DNA of 64,000 nucleotides, taken from NCBI RefSeq assembly GCF_001294575.1, contig NZ_CP012676.1, positions 3,424,001-3,488,000 on the forward strand, in the 5' to 3' direction. This document shows positions 48,517-60,036 of this stretch, piece after piece (within the stretch, counting starts at the first letter, position 1; every line of letters begins with the position of its first letter). Both the position numbers and the translations under genes were made by a program. The notes under the pieces are model-generated. The model searched no databases. It worked only from the letters and a program-made list of their open reading frames with translations, and was not told where the DNA came from. This stretch comes from Pseudomonas versuta. GTDB lineage: Bacteria > Pseudomonadota > Gammaproteobacteria > Pseudomonadales > Pseudomonadaceae.

Positions 48517-48629
48517 GTAGTCGCTGCCAAGGAACGAAGGTTGCGAGCTTTTTTGCGTCGCGTTCAAAATCATTTGGCGCGGCTCTTAATATCAAGAGCT
48601 CGCAGCCTTCGTTCCTCGTCAGCGACTAC
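48517..48629. repeat. Long imperfect inverted repeat at the mltF/pdxJ junction
   Basis: A left arm 48517-48552 (GTAGTCGCTG, AAGGAACGAAGG, GCGAGCTTTT) faces a right arm 48594-48629 (AAGAGCTCGC, CCTTCGTTCCT, AGCGACTAC), with a 41-base loop. It resembles a dispersed Pseudomonas repeat. It separates converging mltF and pdxJ and lies on a likely synteny junction. Confidence 0.75.
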
Positions 48630-48649
48630 CGGCCGAACCGTGACCGGGT

Positions 48650-49393
48650 TTAAGCCTTTGCCGCCGCCAGAATCAGTGCCTTCATCTCGGCCACTGCCGA
48701 CTTGAAGCCAACGAACAGAGCATGCGCCACCAAGGCATGGCCAATGTTCAGCTCATTGATGCCCTTGATCGCCGCTACCGCTTCAACGTTGTGGTAGTGC
48801 AGGCCATGACCGGCATTAACGATCAGCCCTTGCGCCAGGCCAAATGCCACGCCATCAGCCACACGTTGCAACTCTTCGGCCACTTCGGTCGGGGTCTGCG
48901 CATCGGCATAACGCCCGGTGTGCAACTCGATAGCAGGGGCACCGACGCGTTTTGACGCAGCAATCTGCCGCTCATCAGCATCGATAAACAACGAGACTTC
49001 ACAACCGATTTTCGCCAGACGCTCGACGGCAGCCTTGATCCGCGCTTCTTGCCCGGCAACGTCCAGACCACCTTCGGTCGTCAGCTCCTGACGGGTCTCG
49101 GGCACCAGACAGATATGGGCCGGACGAATGCGCTCGGCAAATACCATCATTTCTTCGGTGACGCCCATTTCGAAGTTCATGCGCGTTTGCAGTACATCCT
49201 TGAGCAGCAGTACATCACGCTCCTGGATGTGCCGACGGTCTTCGCGCAAATGCACGGTAATGCCGTCCGCGCCCGCCTCTTCCGCGTCCAGTGCAGCCTT
49301 GACCGGGTCAGGGTAACGGGTGCCGCGAGCCTGACGCAGCGTGGCTACGTGGTCGATATTGACGCCGAGAAGAATGCGATTGCTGGTAGTCAC
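48650..49393 (-). CDS. pdxJ: Pyridoxine 5'-phosphate synthase
   Basis: Condenses 1-deoxyxylulose-5-phosphate with 3-amino-1-hydroxyacetone phosphate in de novo vitamin B6 synthesis. The 247-aa TIM barrel has [18 protein letters not shown] at the N-terminus, [17 protein letters not shown] and [14 protein letters not shown]. The GTG at 49393 follows AGGAG and gives the family length; the ATG at 49459 lies too far upstream. It is the last gene of the lepA-lepB-rnc-era-recO-pdxJ series. Confidence 0.96.
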   Translation of the reverse strand: MTTSNRILLGVNIDHVATLRQARGTRYPDPVKAALDAEEAGADGITVHLREDRRHIQERDVLLLKDVLQTRMNFEMGVTEEMMVFAERIRPAHICLVPETRQELTTEGGLDVAGQEARIKAAVERLAKIGCEVSLFIDADERQIAASKRVGAPAIELHTGRYADAQTPTEVAEELQRVADGVAFGLAQGLIVNAGHGLHYHNVEAVAAIKGINELNIGHALVAHALFVGFKSAVAEMKALILAAAKA

Positions 49394-49436
49394 GAGGGCT
49401 CTCCTGAAGAGTTGAAGATTCGGCGCATAGCATACC

Positions 49437-50126
49437 TCAGGGCTTGCGAAACAACTCACGGCTGGCCAGTGGTTTACCTGCCAGATGCACCGCCAGTGCC
49501 TGACGCATCAGGCGCTTGGCCGCCAGCAATGCACCGGGAGCGCTCCAGTCAGCTTCGGCCATGGCGTGCAATTGCTCGCCATGAAACAGCCCCGGCTGCT
49601 GCAGCCACACCCTCTCCAGCCCGGCATCCACCTGCAACCGGTACAGGCCGTCTGCCTCCACCGGCTCGCCATGGATATCGAGCGACAATGAAAAGCCGTA
49701 GCCCAGATCATCCAGCAAACGCCATTCAAAGGCCCGCAGCAAAGGCTCCAGCGGCCGGCCTTCAGCCAGCGCCAACAAGGTCGCTGCGTAATGATGGAAT
49801 ATCGAGGGGTGCGGATCTTCAGCAGGTAACAGGCGAATCAGCAGCTCATTAAGGTAGAGACCGCTGAACAGCGCTTCACCATTGAGCCAGGTTGAAATAC
49901 CGGCGCTTTCCATGCGCCCGACGTTTTTCAACTCACCACGCCCACGAAACTCGATCTCCAGCGGCACAAAGGGACGCGCCAGAGTCCCGGCCTTTCCGCG
50001 CGCACTGCGTAGCACCGCCCGCAGTCGACCTTGAGGCGTGAGGAAGTCCACCAGGGCACTGGTTTCACGATAGGGGCGACTGTGCAGGACGTAAGCGAGT
50101 TGCGGGATGGGGGTTTTGCTGGACAT
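49437..50126 (-). CDS. recO: DNA repair protein RecO
   Basis: Loads RecA on SSB-coated DNA with RecR in the RecFOR pathway. The 229 aa have the N-terminal OB fold ([31 protein letters not shown]) and an alpha-helical C-terminal part ([33 protein letters not shown]). It sits between era and pdxJ in the usual order. A 176-base gap with three REP copies separates it from era. Confidence 0.95.
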   Translation of the reverse strand: MSSKTPIPQLAYVLHSRPYRETSALVDFLTPQGRLRAVLRSARGKAGTLARPFVPLEIEFRGRGELKNVGRMESAGISTWLNGEALFSGLYLNELLIRLLPAEDPHPSIFHHYAATLLALAEGRPLEPLLRAFEWRLLDDLGYGFSLSLDIHGEPVEADGLYRLQVDAGLERVWLQQPGLFHGEQLHAMAEADWSAPGALLAAKRLMRQALAVHLAGKPLASRELFRKP

Positions 50127-50169
50127 GGACGGTTTTAATCCTGAAAACCTAGGGCGACTTCCAAGGAGC

Positions 50170-50280
50170 CATCGCTGGCAAGCCAGCTCCCACAGGTTTT
50201 AAACCGGTCTTGTGGGAGCTGGCTTGCCAACCCACCCAAGTCTTGAACCGGTCTTGTGGGAGCTGGCTTGCCAGCGATTG
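50170..50280. repeat. Cluster of three REP copies
   Basis: One inverted copy, GCTGGCAAGCCAGCTCCCAC (50173-50192), and two direct copies of TGTGGGAGCTGGCTTGCC (near 50211 and 50257) lie within 110 bases. The spacers share ACCGGTCT. This is a BIME-like cluster between era and recO. Confidence 0.85.
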
Positions 50281-50302
50281 TCGCGCCGCGGATGGCAGGC
50301 TG

Positions 50303-51205
50303 TTACAGGTCGCCGTAGCCCAGGGAACGCAGGGCGCGTTCGTCGTCGGACCAGCCGCCTTTCACTTTAACCCACAGGTTAAGCATGACTTTGGAGTCGA
50401 ACAGCAGCTCCATATCCTTGCGCGCTTCGGTACCGATGCGCTTGATACGCTCGCCCTTGTCGCCAATGATGATTTTCTTCTGGCCATCACGCTCTACCAG
50501 AATCAGCGCGTGGATATGCAAGGTTTTGCCCTGCTGCTTGAACTCTTCGATCTCGACGGTGATCTGGTACGGCAGCTCGGCACCCATCTGGCGCATGATT
50601 TTCTCACGTACCAGTTCGGCGGCCAGGAAGCGGCTGCTGCGGTCGGTGATCTGATCTTCCGGGAAGAAGTGCTCGTTCTCCGGCAGATGATCGGCAATCA
50701 CGCGCTCAAGGGCATCGAGGTTATGACCGTGCTGAGCGGAGATCGGGATGATCTGGGCGTTCGGCAGTTGCTCCTGAAGCCAGCTCAGATGCGGCATCAG
50801 CTCGGCTTTGTCTTCGATACGGTCGGTCTTGTTCAGAGCCACGATCAAAGGGCCGGTCACGTACTGAACACGCTCGAGCACCATCTGGTCCTCGTCGGTC
50901 CACTTGGTGCGATCAACGACAAAAATCACCACATCAACGTCTTTCAACGCAGCCGATGCGGTTTTGTTCATGTAGCGGTTCAGGGCTTTCTCGCCACCTT
51001 TGTGCATGCCCGGAGTATCGACGTAGACCGCTTGCACGTTACCTTCGGTCTTGATGCCCAGCATGTTGTGGCGGGTGGTCTGCGGCTTGCGCGAAGTAAT
51101 CGCCAGCTTTTGACCCAAAATGTGGTTCAGCAGTGTGGATTTACCCACGTTTGGTCGACCAACAATGGCGACATAGCCACAGCGTGTTGCAGTTGAATCA
51201 GTCAT
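50303..51205 (-). CDS. era: GTPase Era
   Basis: Ribosome-assembly GTPase that binds the 3' end of 16S rRNA. The 300 aa have the G domain ([44 protein letters not shown]) and a C-terminal KH domain ([20 protein letters not shown]). ATG 51205 overlaps the rnc stop by eight bases. Confidence 0.97.
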   Translation of the reverse strand: MTDSTATRCGYVAIVGRPNVGKSTLLNHILGQKLAITSRKPQTTRHNMLGIKTEGNVQAVYVDTPGMHKGGEKALNRYMNKTASAALKDVDVVIFVVDRTKWTDEDQMVLERVQYVTGPLIVALNKTDRIEDKAELMPHLSWLQEQLPNAQIIPISAQHGHNLDALERVIADHLPENEHFFPEDQITDRSSRFLAAELVREKIMRQMGAELPYQITVEIEEFKQQGKTLHIHALILVERDGQKKIIIGDKGERIKRIGTEARKDMELLFDSKVMLNLWVKVKGGWSDDERALRSLGYGDL

Positions 51206-51887
51206 GGCCATTCTCCACGCCAAGGGCTATCAGTGCTGCGGCGGCCGCTACCTGTTCGGCAATACGACGGCTCACACCCTGACCCCGGCTTTTTTCATTC
51301 AATAGGGCAATTTCGCACTCAACGAAGAACATGCGGCAATGCGGTTCGCCCTGGATATCCACCACTTCGTAACGTGGCAGGTCACAGGCACGCGACTGCA
51401 AGAACTCTTGCAGCCGGGTCTTTGGATCTTTATTGGTGTCGACCAGGGTCAGAGTCTCGAACTCACTGGCAAGCCAGGCCAATACGCGGTCACGAGCGGC
51501 TTCCATGCCCGCATCCAGGTAAATGGCGCCGATCAGCGCTTCAAGGGCATCGGCCAAAATCGACTCACGGCGAAAGCCACCGCTTTTCAGTTCGCCCGAG
51601 CCCAGACGCAGGTATTCACCCAACTCAAAACCACGGGCCAGCACGGCCAGGGTTTCGCCTTTTACCAGACGGGCACGCAGACGGGACAGTTGGCCTTCAC
51701 GGGCCAGCGGGAAGCGGTCAAACAATGCTTCGCCGGCTACAAAATTGAGGATGGCATCCCCCAGGAACTCGAGGCGCTCATTGTTGCGCCCCGCGAAACT
51801 GCGGTGTGTCAGGGCCAGAACCATCAGTTCCTGGTCCTTGAAGGTATAGCCGAGCTGACGCTCTAAACGCTCTAAAGAAAAACTCAC
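51198..51887 (-). CDS. rnc: Ribonuclease III
   Basis: Double-strand-specific RNase that processes rRNA and some mRNAs. The 229 aa have the signature [20 protein letters not shown], the second metal site [17 protein letters not shown], and a C-terminal dsRNA-binding domain. The start is GTG 51887, which overlaps the stop of the truncated DUF4845 gene as GTGA. Its end overlaps era. Confidence 0.96.
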   Translation of the reverse strand: MSFSLERLERQLGYTFKDQELMVLALTHRSFAGRNNERLEFLGDAILNFVAGEALFDRFPLAREGQLSRLRARLVKGETLAVLARGFELGEYLRLGSGELKSGGFRRESILADALEALIGAIYLDAGMEAARDRVLAWLASEFETLTLVDTNKDPKTRLQEFLQSRACDLPRYEVVDIQGEPHCRMFFVECEIALLNEKSRGQGVSRRIAEQVAAAAALIALGVENGHD

Positions 51888-52051
51888 GATTTACCCACGC
51901 TGAGTTCGTGGCCGAATGTCACCACCGGACCGATATTAGGGATCAGTGATGCTCGTTTATCGCATAGCAAATGGACAGGGAACAGGCTGTTCGCCGCCGT
52001 CACACTTAACGCTTTGTTCAAATCCACATCCTGAATACTGTTGACCGGCAT
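51884..52051 (-). pseudogene. 3' remnant of the DUF4845 gene usually found between lepB and rnc
   Basis: An open stretch of 55 codons from ATG 52051 reads MPVNSIQDVDLNKALSVTAA and later CDKRASLIPNIGPVVTF, ending HELSVGKS. This resembles the C-terminal half of the roughly 125-aa DUF4845 protein encoded between lepB and rnc in other pseudomonads (as I recall, GMQVNSIRDLDLKKA and EPLIENIDLVVKF). The N-terminal half with its membrane helix is missing; an in-frame TAA lies seven codons before the ATG. Its stop overlaps the rnc GTG, the normal coupling. It could still be translated as a short peptide, but no good ribosome-binding site is evident. Confidence 0.8.
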
Positions 52052-52119
52052 GCCTGAAGCAGCACCCCGACCTTAAGAACCGCAGACCCGGGATTTATCC
52101 GCAGGCCTGAAAAGCATTC

Positions 52120-52140
52120 GGCGCTGTTATTAACAGCGCC
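52120..52140 (-). terminator. Hairpin after lepB
   Basis: GGCGCTGTTA and TAACAGCGCC form a 10-bp stem with one central base, eight bases beyond the lepB stop. T-residues follow only after a six-base gap, so it may be a weak terminator or a scar of the DUF4845 deletion. Confidence 0.5.
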
Positions 52141-52147
52141 GTCTTGG

Positions 52148-53002
52148 CTACTTGATCAATCCAACCCGCGAGAAATTAGGCAGGTTGTTCGACTTGGGTT
52201 CCGGCCAGCTCATCCACACAGCGAAGGCCTTGCCGACGATGTTCTTGTCGGGAACCATGCCCAGTTCGTCTTTGGGAATGTTCGGATCATCCCAATAACG
52301 GCTGTCGTTCGAGTTGTCACGGTTGTCGCCCATCATGAAGTAGTGCCCGGCCGGAACCGTCCACTCCTTGTCAGGCGGCGCGCGATAACGGCTCATTTCC
52401 TTGCGGATCATGTGCTCGACTTCGCCCAGCTTCTCTTTGTAGAGTTCCGCGCTGCCCAGGGTACCCGGCTCCGTGCCCACCATCTGCTCGGCAACCAATT
52501 GATCATTGACGTACAAATGCTTGTCGCTGGTGTAGCGAATCTTGTCGCCCGGCAGGCCGACTACACGCTTGATGTAGTTGACCGTAGGGTCGCTCGGGTA
52601 GCGAAACACCATCACATCGCCCCGCTTCGGATCACCCACCTCGATGATTTTCGTATCGAGAACCGGCAAGCGGATCCCGTAGGAAAACTTGTTCACCAAA
52701 ATGAAATCGCCCACATCCAGGGTCGGCTTCATCGAGCCGGACGGAATCTGGAACGGCTCAACCAGAAACGAACGCAACACCAGCACGATGAACAACACAG
52801 GGAAGAACGATTTGCCGTATTCAACCAGCATCGGCTCCTTGTTGAGCTTTTCGATTACCTGCGTATCAACCGGCGTAACACTGGCTTGATAGTTGGCAAT
52901 GGCCTTGCGCCGGCGCGGTGCCAGGAAGACCAAATCGAGCAGCGCCAGCAAACCGCACACGGCAACAGCAATGACCAGCAACAGCGGGAAATTTAGTGAC
53001 AT
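52148..53002 (-). CDS. lepB: Signal peptidase I
   Basis: Removes signal peptides from exported proteins. The 284 aa have two N-terminal membrane helices (about 4-27 and 66-82). The catalytic dyad is Ser90 (IPSGSMKPTL) and Lys145 (VNYIKRVVGLPGD), with the conserved GDNRDNSNDSRYW near 225-240. Five bases separate it from the lepA stop, so the two are one transcript. Confidence 0.97.
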   Translation of the reverse strand: MSLNFPLLLVIAVAVCGLLALLDLVFLAPRRRKAIANYQASVTPVDTQVIEKLNKEPMLVEYGKSFFPVLFIVLVLRSFLVEPFQIPSGSMKPTLDVGDFILVNKFSYGIRLPVLDTKIIEVGDPKRGDVMVFRYPSDPTVNYIKRVVGLPGDKIRYTSDKHLYVNDQLVAEQMVGTEPGTLGSAELYKEKLGEVEHMIRKEMSRYRAPPDKEWTVPAGHYFMMGDNRDNSNDSRYWDDPNIPKDELGMVPDKNIVGKAFAVWMSWPEPKSNNLPNFSRVGLIK

Positions 53003-53007
53003 AGGAC

Positions 53008-54807
53008 CTAGCTATCCAACCTGAGCACTGCAAGGAAGGCTTCTTGTGGAATTTCCACGTTACCTACTTGCTTCATGCGTTTTTTACCGGCTTTCTGCTT
53101 TTCCAACAGCTTGCGCTTACGGCTAACGTCACCACCGTAGCATTTGGCCAGTACGTTTTTTCTGAGCGCTTTAACAGACGAGCGCGCAATGATTTGGCCA
53201 CCAATGGCAGCCTGAATTGCCACATCGAACATCTGACGCGGAATCAGCTCTTTCATCTTCTCGGTCAGCGCACGCCCTTTGTAGTGAGCGTTGTCGCGGT
53301 GAACGATCAGAGCCAGTGCGTCAACCTTCTCGCCGTTGATCAAGACATCAAGCTTGACCAGGTTGGCCGATTGATAACGGTCAAAATGGTAGTCGAGCGA
53401 AGCATAGCCGCGACTGGTGGATTTGAGACGGTCAAAGAAGTCCAGAACCACTTCGTTCATCGGCAAATCGTAAGTCACTTGTACCTGGGAGCCGAGGAAC
53501 AGCATGTCGTGCTGAACGCCGCGCTTCTCAATGCACAGGGTAATGACGTTGCCCAGGTGCTCTTGAGGCACAAGGATATTGGCACGAACGATAGGTTCGC
53601 GAATATCTTCAATGGAAGACACGTCCGGCAGCTTGGACGGGTTGTCCACGTAAATGGTTTCACCCGTTTTGAGCAGCAGCTCGAAAATTACGGTAGGTGC
53701 CGTGGTGATCAGGTCCAGATCGTACTCGCGCTCAAGGCGCTCCTGGATGATCTCCATGTGCAGCATGCCGAGGAACCCGCAACGGAAGCCGAAGCCCAGT
53801 GCGTCGGAGCTTTCCGGGGTGTACTGCAGCGACGAGTCGTTCAGCGTGAGCTTTTGCAGTGCTTCACGGAAGTCTTCGAAATCGTCAGAGCTGACCGGGA
53901 ACAAACCGGCGTAGACCTGCGGCTGAATGCGTTTGAAACCAGGCAGTACGTCAACATCGGGCGTGGAGCTCAAGGTCAGGGTATCGCCCACTGGCGCACC
54001 GTGAATGTCCTTGATGCCGGCGATGATGAAGCCTACTTCACCGGCTTTCAGATCAGTGGTCGCCGTGTGCTTGGGATTGAACACGCCCACGCTGTCGACC
54101 AGGTGCACCTTGCCGGTGGACTTGACCAGGATCTTGTCGCCCTTTTTCACGCGCCCGTGGCGCACGCGAACCAGGGACACAACGCCCAGGTAGTTGTCGA
54201 ACCAGGAGTCGATGATCAAGGCTTGCAGCGGATCTTCGTAGTTGCCGGTTGGCGCAGGAATGGTCTGCACCAGGCGCTCAAGCACTTCGTCGACGCCCAG
54301 ACCGGTCTTGGCGCTGCAAGTCACTGCGTCCGTGGCATCGATGCCGATGATTTTTTCGATTTCGTCGCGGACGCGATCAGGATCGGCCTGCGGCAGGTCG
54401 ATCTTGTTCAAGACCGGCATGACCTCAAGCCCCTGCTCGATCGCGGTGTAGCAGTTGGCTACGGACTGGGCTTCTACGCCCTGCCCCGCATCGACCACCA
54501 GCAACGCACCTTCACAGGCCGCCAGAGACCGGCTGACTTCGTAGGTGAAGTCAACGTGGCCCGGGGTATCAATGAAGTTCAGCTGATAGGTTTTGCCGTC
54601 TTTGGCCGTGTAATACAGGGTAACGCTGTGGGCTTTGATGGTGATCCCGCGCTCGCGCTCGAGGTCCATGGAGTCCAGAACCTGGGCTTCCATTTCGCGC
54701 TCGGCGAGGCCGCCGCACATCTGAATAAAACGATCGGCCAGCGTCGACTTGCCATGGTCAATGTGGGCGATGATGGAGAAATTGCGGATATGACTCAAAT
54801 CACTCAC
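53008..54807 (-). CDS. lepA: Elongation factor 4 (LepA)
   Basis: Ribosome-associated GTPase that affects initiation and translation under stress. The 599 aa have the G domain ([43 protein letters not shown]), EF-G-like domains and the LepA-specific C-terminus ([20 protein letters not shown]). It usually follows mucD; here the upstream neighbour is lptG on the same strand, behind a terminator. The 113 bases after the lepA start must hold its promoter, but none stands out. Confidence 0.97.
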   Translation of the reverse strand: MSDLSHIRNFSIIAHIDHGKSTLADRFIQMCGGLAEREMEAQVLDSMDLERERGITIKAHSVTLYYTAKDGKTYQLNFIDTPGHVDFTYEVSRSLAACEGALLVVDAGQGVEAQSVANCYTAIEQGLEVMPVLNKIDLPQADPDRVRDEIEKIIGIDATDAVTCSAKTGLGVDEVLERLVQTIPAPTGNYEDPLQALIIDSWFDNYLGVVSLVRVRHGRVKKGDKILVKSTGKVHLVDSVGVFNPKHTATTDLKAGEVGFIIAGIKDIHGAPVGDTLTLSSTPDVDVLPGFKRIQPQVYAGLFPVSSDDFEDFREALQKLTLNDSSLQYTPESSDALGFGFRCGFLGMLHMEIIQERLEREYDLDLITTAPTVIFELLLKTGETIYVDNPSKLPDVSSIEDIREPIVRANILVPQEHLGNVITLCIEKRGVQHDMLFLGSQVQVTYDLPMNEVVLDFFDRLKSTSRGYASLDYHFDRYQSANLVKLDVLINGEKVDALALIVHRDNAHYKGRALTEKMKELIPRQMFDVAIQAAIGGQIIARSSVKALRKNVLAKCYGGDVSRKRKLLEKQKAGKKRMKQVGNVEIPQEAFLAVLRLDS

Positions 54808-54916
54808 GGGTCAACACTCAAAAAAAGTCGCAGGCAGACTGCCCGCCGAAAAATAGCCGGGAATTGTACCTGATCCTCGCGCCAAGCGTCACGTTCACAG
54901 GCCAATGGCCCCACAC

Positions 54917-54947
54917 AAAAAAGCCCCTATCGCGAGATAGAGGCTTT
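54917..54947 (-). terminator. lptFG terminator
   Basis: A stem of CTATC/GATAG with flanking AGCC and GGCT around a GCGA loop is followed on the minus strand by six T. It lies 23 bases beyond the lptG stop and isolates lepA from lptFG transcription. Confidence 0.88.
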
Positions 54948-54969
54948 TGATTGCATCAAGAGCGGTTAA

Positions 54970-56031
54970 TTAACGAGCCCTGCGCAACAGCCAGATACCG
55001 GCCAGCGCACAAATACCGGCGGGCAGCAGCACCGCAAACAGCGGTGAGAAGCCAAACACCAGACTGGCTGGCCCCAGCAGGTCTTGCGCAATTTTGAACG
55101 CAAAGCCCACCAACACACCGGTAAACACTCGCTGTCCCAGGGTAACGGAACGCAACGGACCGAAAATAAAGGAGATGGCCATCAACACCAGCGCCGCCGT
55201 AACCAATGGCTGCAACACCTTTACCCAAAATGCCAGCCAGTAACGGCCGTTGTTCAGCCCTTGGTCTTTCAGGTAGTGGATGTAACTCCACAGGCCGGTG
55301 ATGGAGAGCGCATCCGGCGCCATGACCACGGTATTGAGCAACTGCGGGCTCAACGACACATCCCAACGCTCTTCAGGCAACTTGATGACTTCAGTGCTGC
55401 GGTCATGGAAAACCGTCGTTGCAACGTCGCTCAACAGCCATTGGTCCTGGTCGAACTGGGCCTTCTTGGCGAAACTCGCCGACAACAGATGGCGCTCTTT
55501 ATCAAACCGGTAGCGGGTTACGCCCAGCAGCATGCCGTTTGGCTGAACAGCGTTGATATGGATGAACTCTTCACCCTGACGGTGCCACAGACCATGCTTG
55601 GAACTTTGCGCGTCACCGCCACCTTGCGCCAGAGCACGGTTGGCCTGGGCAATGGTTTCAGTTGCCGGGGCGACATACTCGCCAATCAGGATACCGGCCA
55701 GCATCAAGACCAGCATTGGCTTCATGACCGCCCAGACGATACGACCGGTGGACACGCCAGCCGCACGCATGATCGTCAGTTCGCTGTTGCTCGCCAGGCT
55801 GCCAAGGCCGATCAGGCAGCCGATCAGCGCCGCTACCGGCAACATTTCGTACATGCGGCGCGGCGCTGTCAGCATCACAAAACTGAAAACGTCCATGATC
55901 GTGTAGGTATCAGAGACGCTCTTCACCTCATCGATGAACGCGAACAGCGACGCAAGCCCCAGAATGATCCCCGTTACCGCCAGGATCGCCAGAAACACGC
56001 TTTTACCAATATAGCGATCGAGCTTAACCAC
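54970..56031 (-). CDS. lptG: LptG, LPS transport permease
   Basis: Inner-membrane half of the LptB2FG transporter that extracts lipopolysaccharide. The 353 aa begin VKLDRYIGKSVFLAIL and have six membrane helices in two groups of three around a periplasmic domain. The C-terminus contains QRVFTGVLVGFAFKIAQDLL. The start is GTG 56031, overlapping the lptF stop by eight bases. Confidence 0.94.
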   Translation of the reverse strand: MVKLDRYIGKSVFLAILAVTGIILGLASLFAFIDEVKSVSDTYTIMDVFSFVMLTAPRRMYEMLPVAALIGCLIGLGSLASNSELTIMRAAGVSTGRIVWAVMKPMLVLMLAGILIGEYVAPATETIAQANRALAQGGGDAQSSKHGLWHRQGEEFIHINAVQPNGMLLGVTRYRFDKERHLLSASFAKKAQFDQDQWLLSDVATTVFHDRSTEVIKLPEERWDVSLSPQLLNTVVMAPDALSITGLWSYIHYLKDQGLNNGRYWLAFWVKVLQPLVTAALVLMAISFIFGPLRSVTLGQRVFTGVLVGFAFKIAQDLLGPASLVFGFSPLFAVLLPAGICALAGIWLLRRAR

Positions 56032-57142
56032 GAGCCATCTCCTTGACGCTACGGCGATTCGCCAGTTTCAAGCGCAACGGCTCCCAGTAAAACAACAACA
56101 GGCCAATGATCAGGAACAGGCCATGCACCCACCACAAACCGAGCACCGGTGAAATCTTGCCTTTTTCCAGGGCTCCGCGGACCAGAATCAAAGCGGTCAC
56201 ATACGCCATATAAAGAAGTATGGCCGGCAACAACTTGAGGAAGCGCCCCTGACGCGGGTTGACGCGAGACAGCGGAACCGCGATCAGCGTCACGATAAAG
56301 ACCAGCAGCGGCATGGAGAAACGCCATTGCAGCTCTGCTTGTGCACGAACATCCGGGTTGCCGACAAGATCCATGGTCGGCATCGCATCGCGGTCGGTCA
56401 CTTCATCGCTGACATCAGGCTTGGGCAGTAACACACCGTAGGTGTCGTACTTGATGGCGCGGTAGTCGGCCAGGCCCGGGTTACCGTCATAACGGTAGCC
56501 GTTATCCAGAATCAGCCAGCGACTACCGTCGGCACGCACTTCCTGGCGCCCCTTTTCTGCAACCAATACAGTAATGCCACGATCCTTGGCCTCCTGACCC
56601 GCAGTCTTCTGCGTTATGAACACCCCGTTCAGGTGGGTCCGGTCGTTAGTCAACTGTTCGGTATAAGTGACCCGCGAACCGTCATTCAATGCCTGAAAGC
56701 GGCCAGGTTCCAACGTGTCGAATTCGGTCAGGGCATCTTGCTTGTTCAGCAGCAGCTGAAACTGATTGGCGCCTTGCGGGGCCAGGCTCAGACTCAACCA
56801 GGCCACAATCAGGGCGACGATGACGGCCGGCACCATGGTAATGCCCAGCAAGCGCTGCTGACTCATACCGGTAGCCGACAGTACGGTCATCTCGCTTTCG
56901 AGATACATGCGCCCGTATGCCAGCAAAATGCCCAGAAACAGCCCCAAGGGCAGAATCAGCTGCATAAAGCCCGGAAGACGAAAGCCCATGATCAAGAACA
57001 ACGAGCTCGGATCCATAGCCCCGGATGCAGCCTGGGCCAGGTATTTGATGAAACGACCGCTCATGATGATGACCAGCAGCACAGCGCTGACAGCGCTCAA
57101 TGTAAGCAGGACTTCGCGGGACAGATAACGGAAGACGATCAA
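56024..57142 (-). CDS. lptF: LptF, LPS transport permease
   Basis: Partner of LptG in LPS export. With TTG 57142 as start it is 372 aa and begins IVFRYLSREVLLTLSAVSA. Six helices flank a periplasmic beta-jellyroll domain (about 95-265). I chose TTG because GGAG lies 7 bases before it, whereas for the GTG at 57151 that GGAG would touch the start codon. It overlaps lptG by eight bases. Confidence 0.93.
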   Translation of the reverse strand: MIVFRYLSREVLLTLSAVSAVLLVIIMSGRFIKYLAQAASGAMDPSSLFLIMGFRLPGFMQLILPLGLFLGILLAYGRMYLESEMTVLSATGMSQQRLLGITMVPAVIVALIVAWLSLSLAPQGANQFQLLLNKQDALTEFDTLEPGRFQALNDGSRVTYTEQLTNDRTHLNGVFITQKTAGQEAKDRGITVLVAEKGRQEVRADGSRWLILDNGYRYDGNPGLADYRAIKYDTYGVLLPKPDVSDEVTDRDAMPTMDLVGNPDVRAQAELQWRFSMPLLVFIVTLIAVPLSRVNPRQGRFLKLLPAILLYMAYVTALILVRGALEKGKISPVLGLWWVHGLFLIIGLLLFYWEPLRLKLANRRSVKEMARG

Positions 57143-58951
<1,809 letters not shown>

Positions 58952-59014
58952 AGCTGACAATCGCAGGCCGCGCCGTCTATTAACAGGCGGCACGGCCTCG
59001 ATTCAGGAATTGCA

Positions 59015-59455
59015 ATGACCCAAGAATTAACCAAAGTCGATTTTTACATCCTTCCCAGCGCCGACCCGGCGGCACGCCTGGATTTTGCCTGCAAACTCAC
59101 TGACAAAGCCTGGCGCCTGGGTCACCGGGTATACCTGCACTGCAGCGATGCAGCCCAACGTCAGGATCTGGATAAGCGCCTGTGGCGTTTCAAGGGCGAA
59201 AGCTTCGTCCCCCACAGCCACACTGAAGACCAACCCGATGGCGTGATAGTGATGGGCCTGACCGAGGCACCTGCCAGCCATCAGGATTTACTGATCAACC
59301 TGGACCTTAAAGTCCCCGAATTCTTCAAACGCTTCGCCCGCGTGGCCGAAGTAGTGGTCGAAGACCCCGCCGTCCGACTGGCCGCACGGGAGAGTTTCCG
59401 CTTCTACCGCGAACAGGGCTATCCTCTGCAAGACCACAAGCTACAACGACTCTGA
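59015..59455 (+). CDS. holC: DNA polymerase III chi subunit
   Basis: Part of the clamp loader; chi binds SSB and links it to psi. The 146 aa begin TKVDFYILPSADPAARLDFA and include the family features CKLTDKAWRLGHRVYLHC and LINLDLKVPEFFKRFARV. It lies between pepA and the small gene before valS, the normal order in proteobacteria. Confidence 0.94.
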   Translation: MTQELTKVDFYILPSADPAARLDFACKLTDKAWRLGHRVYLHCSDAAQRQDLDKRLWRFKGESFVPHSHTEDQPDGVIVMGLTEAPASHQDLLINLDLKVPEFFKRFARVAEVVVEDPAVRLAARESFRFYREQGYPLQDHKLQRL

Positions 59456-59462
59456 GCACACG

Positions 59463-59855
59463 ATGGACACCTCCAACTCGCCGCAAAAAGCTGCACACCT
59501 GCTCGATGACCTTGAATCCATTCGCCAGTTGCTGGGGGATGAAAACCTGCAGCCACCCCTGCTGACCGAGATGGTGGGCGGCGAAGGTGCGCAGGTTTCT
59601 CAGATCCCGTTGCTTTCTGAAGTCATCAGTGAGGAGCCCGAATCGGCCCAGATACCGCTGGCCGGCATAGCCCCGGCGCCCAAGGCCGAAAAAGCCCCGG
59701 ACGCCTTGCTGGTTCATCTGGACAAAGAGCTGCGCACCGCGGCGCAAGCGATCATGCAAGATGTGATCAACGACTTCGCCCCGCACATCGAAACCGAAAT
59801 CAAACGCCGCCTCGATGCACATATGGAGCGCTTGCTCGCCCAGCATCAGAATTGA
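59463..59855 (+). CDS. Conserved hypothetical protein between holC and valS
   Basis: A 130-aa acidic protein starting seven bases after holC, so translation is linked. It has a helical N-terminus (AHLLDDLESIRQLLGDE), a Pro/Glu-rich middle (about 30-75) and a helical C-terminus (ELRTAAQAIMQDVINDFAPH, KRRLDAHMERLLAQH). No known domain is recognised. Position suggests a replication-linked role; a DNA polymerase III accessory is possible but not shown. Confidence 0.75.
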   Translation: MDTSNSPQKAAHLLDDLESIRQLLGDENLQPPLLTEMVGGEGAQVSQIPLLSEVISEEPESAQIPLAGIAPAPKAEKAPDALLVHLDKELRTAAQAIMQDVINDFAPHIETEIKRRLDAHMERLLAQHQN

Positions 59856-59870
59856 TGCAGGCGCAAACCC

Positions 59871-59939
59871 CGTAGGAGCGAGCTTGCCTCGCGATCTTTT
59901 GATTGTTTAAAAAATCGCGAGGCAAGCTCGCTCCTACAG
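59871..59939 (+). repeat. REP hairpin with 25-bp stem
   Basis: CGTAGGAGCGAGCTTGCCTC (from 59871) pairs nearly perfectly with GAGGCAAGCTCGCTCCTACA (to 59938), closed by GCGAT/ATCGC and an 18-base AT-rich loop. It starts 15 bases after the hypothetical gene and precedes the valS promoter region. Confidence 0.85.
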
Positions 59940-60036
59940 ACTTCCCTCCCCATGCAACCCACAACTCGCCCTCTGCCTCCCGCCCCGCTATACTTGCCGG
60001 CTTTCCTGAATTAATGCCAATAGGGTCCCGCCGCGC

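Noticed and set aside
50170..50280. CRISPR array
   Set aside because: The three repeats are REP palindromes in mixed orientation with short unequal spacers, and no cas genes are present.
53044..54873. Open frame of about 600 codons opposite lepA
   Set aside because: Antisense shadow of a fully conserved LepA; no recognisable protein features.
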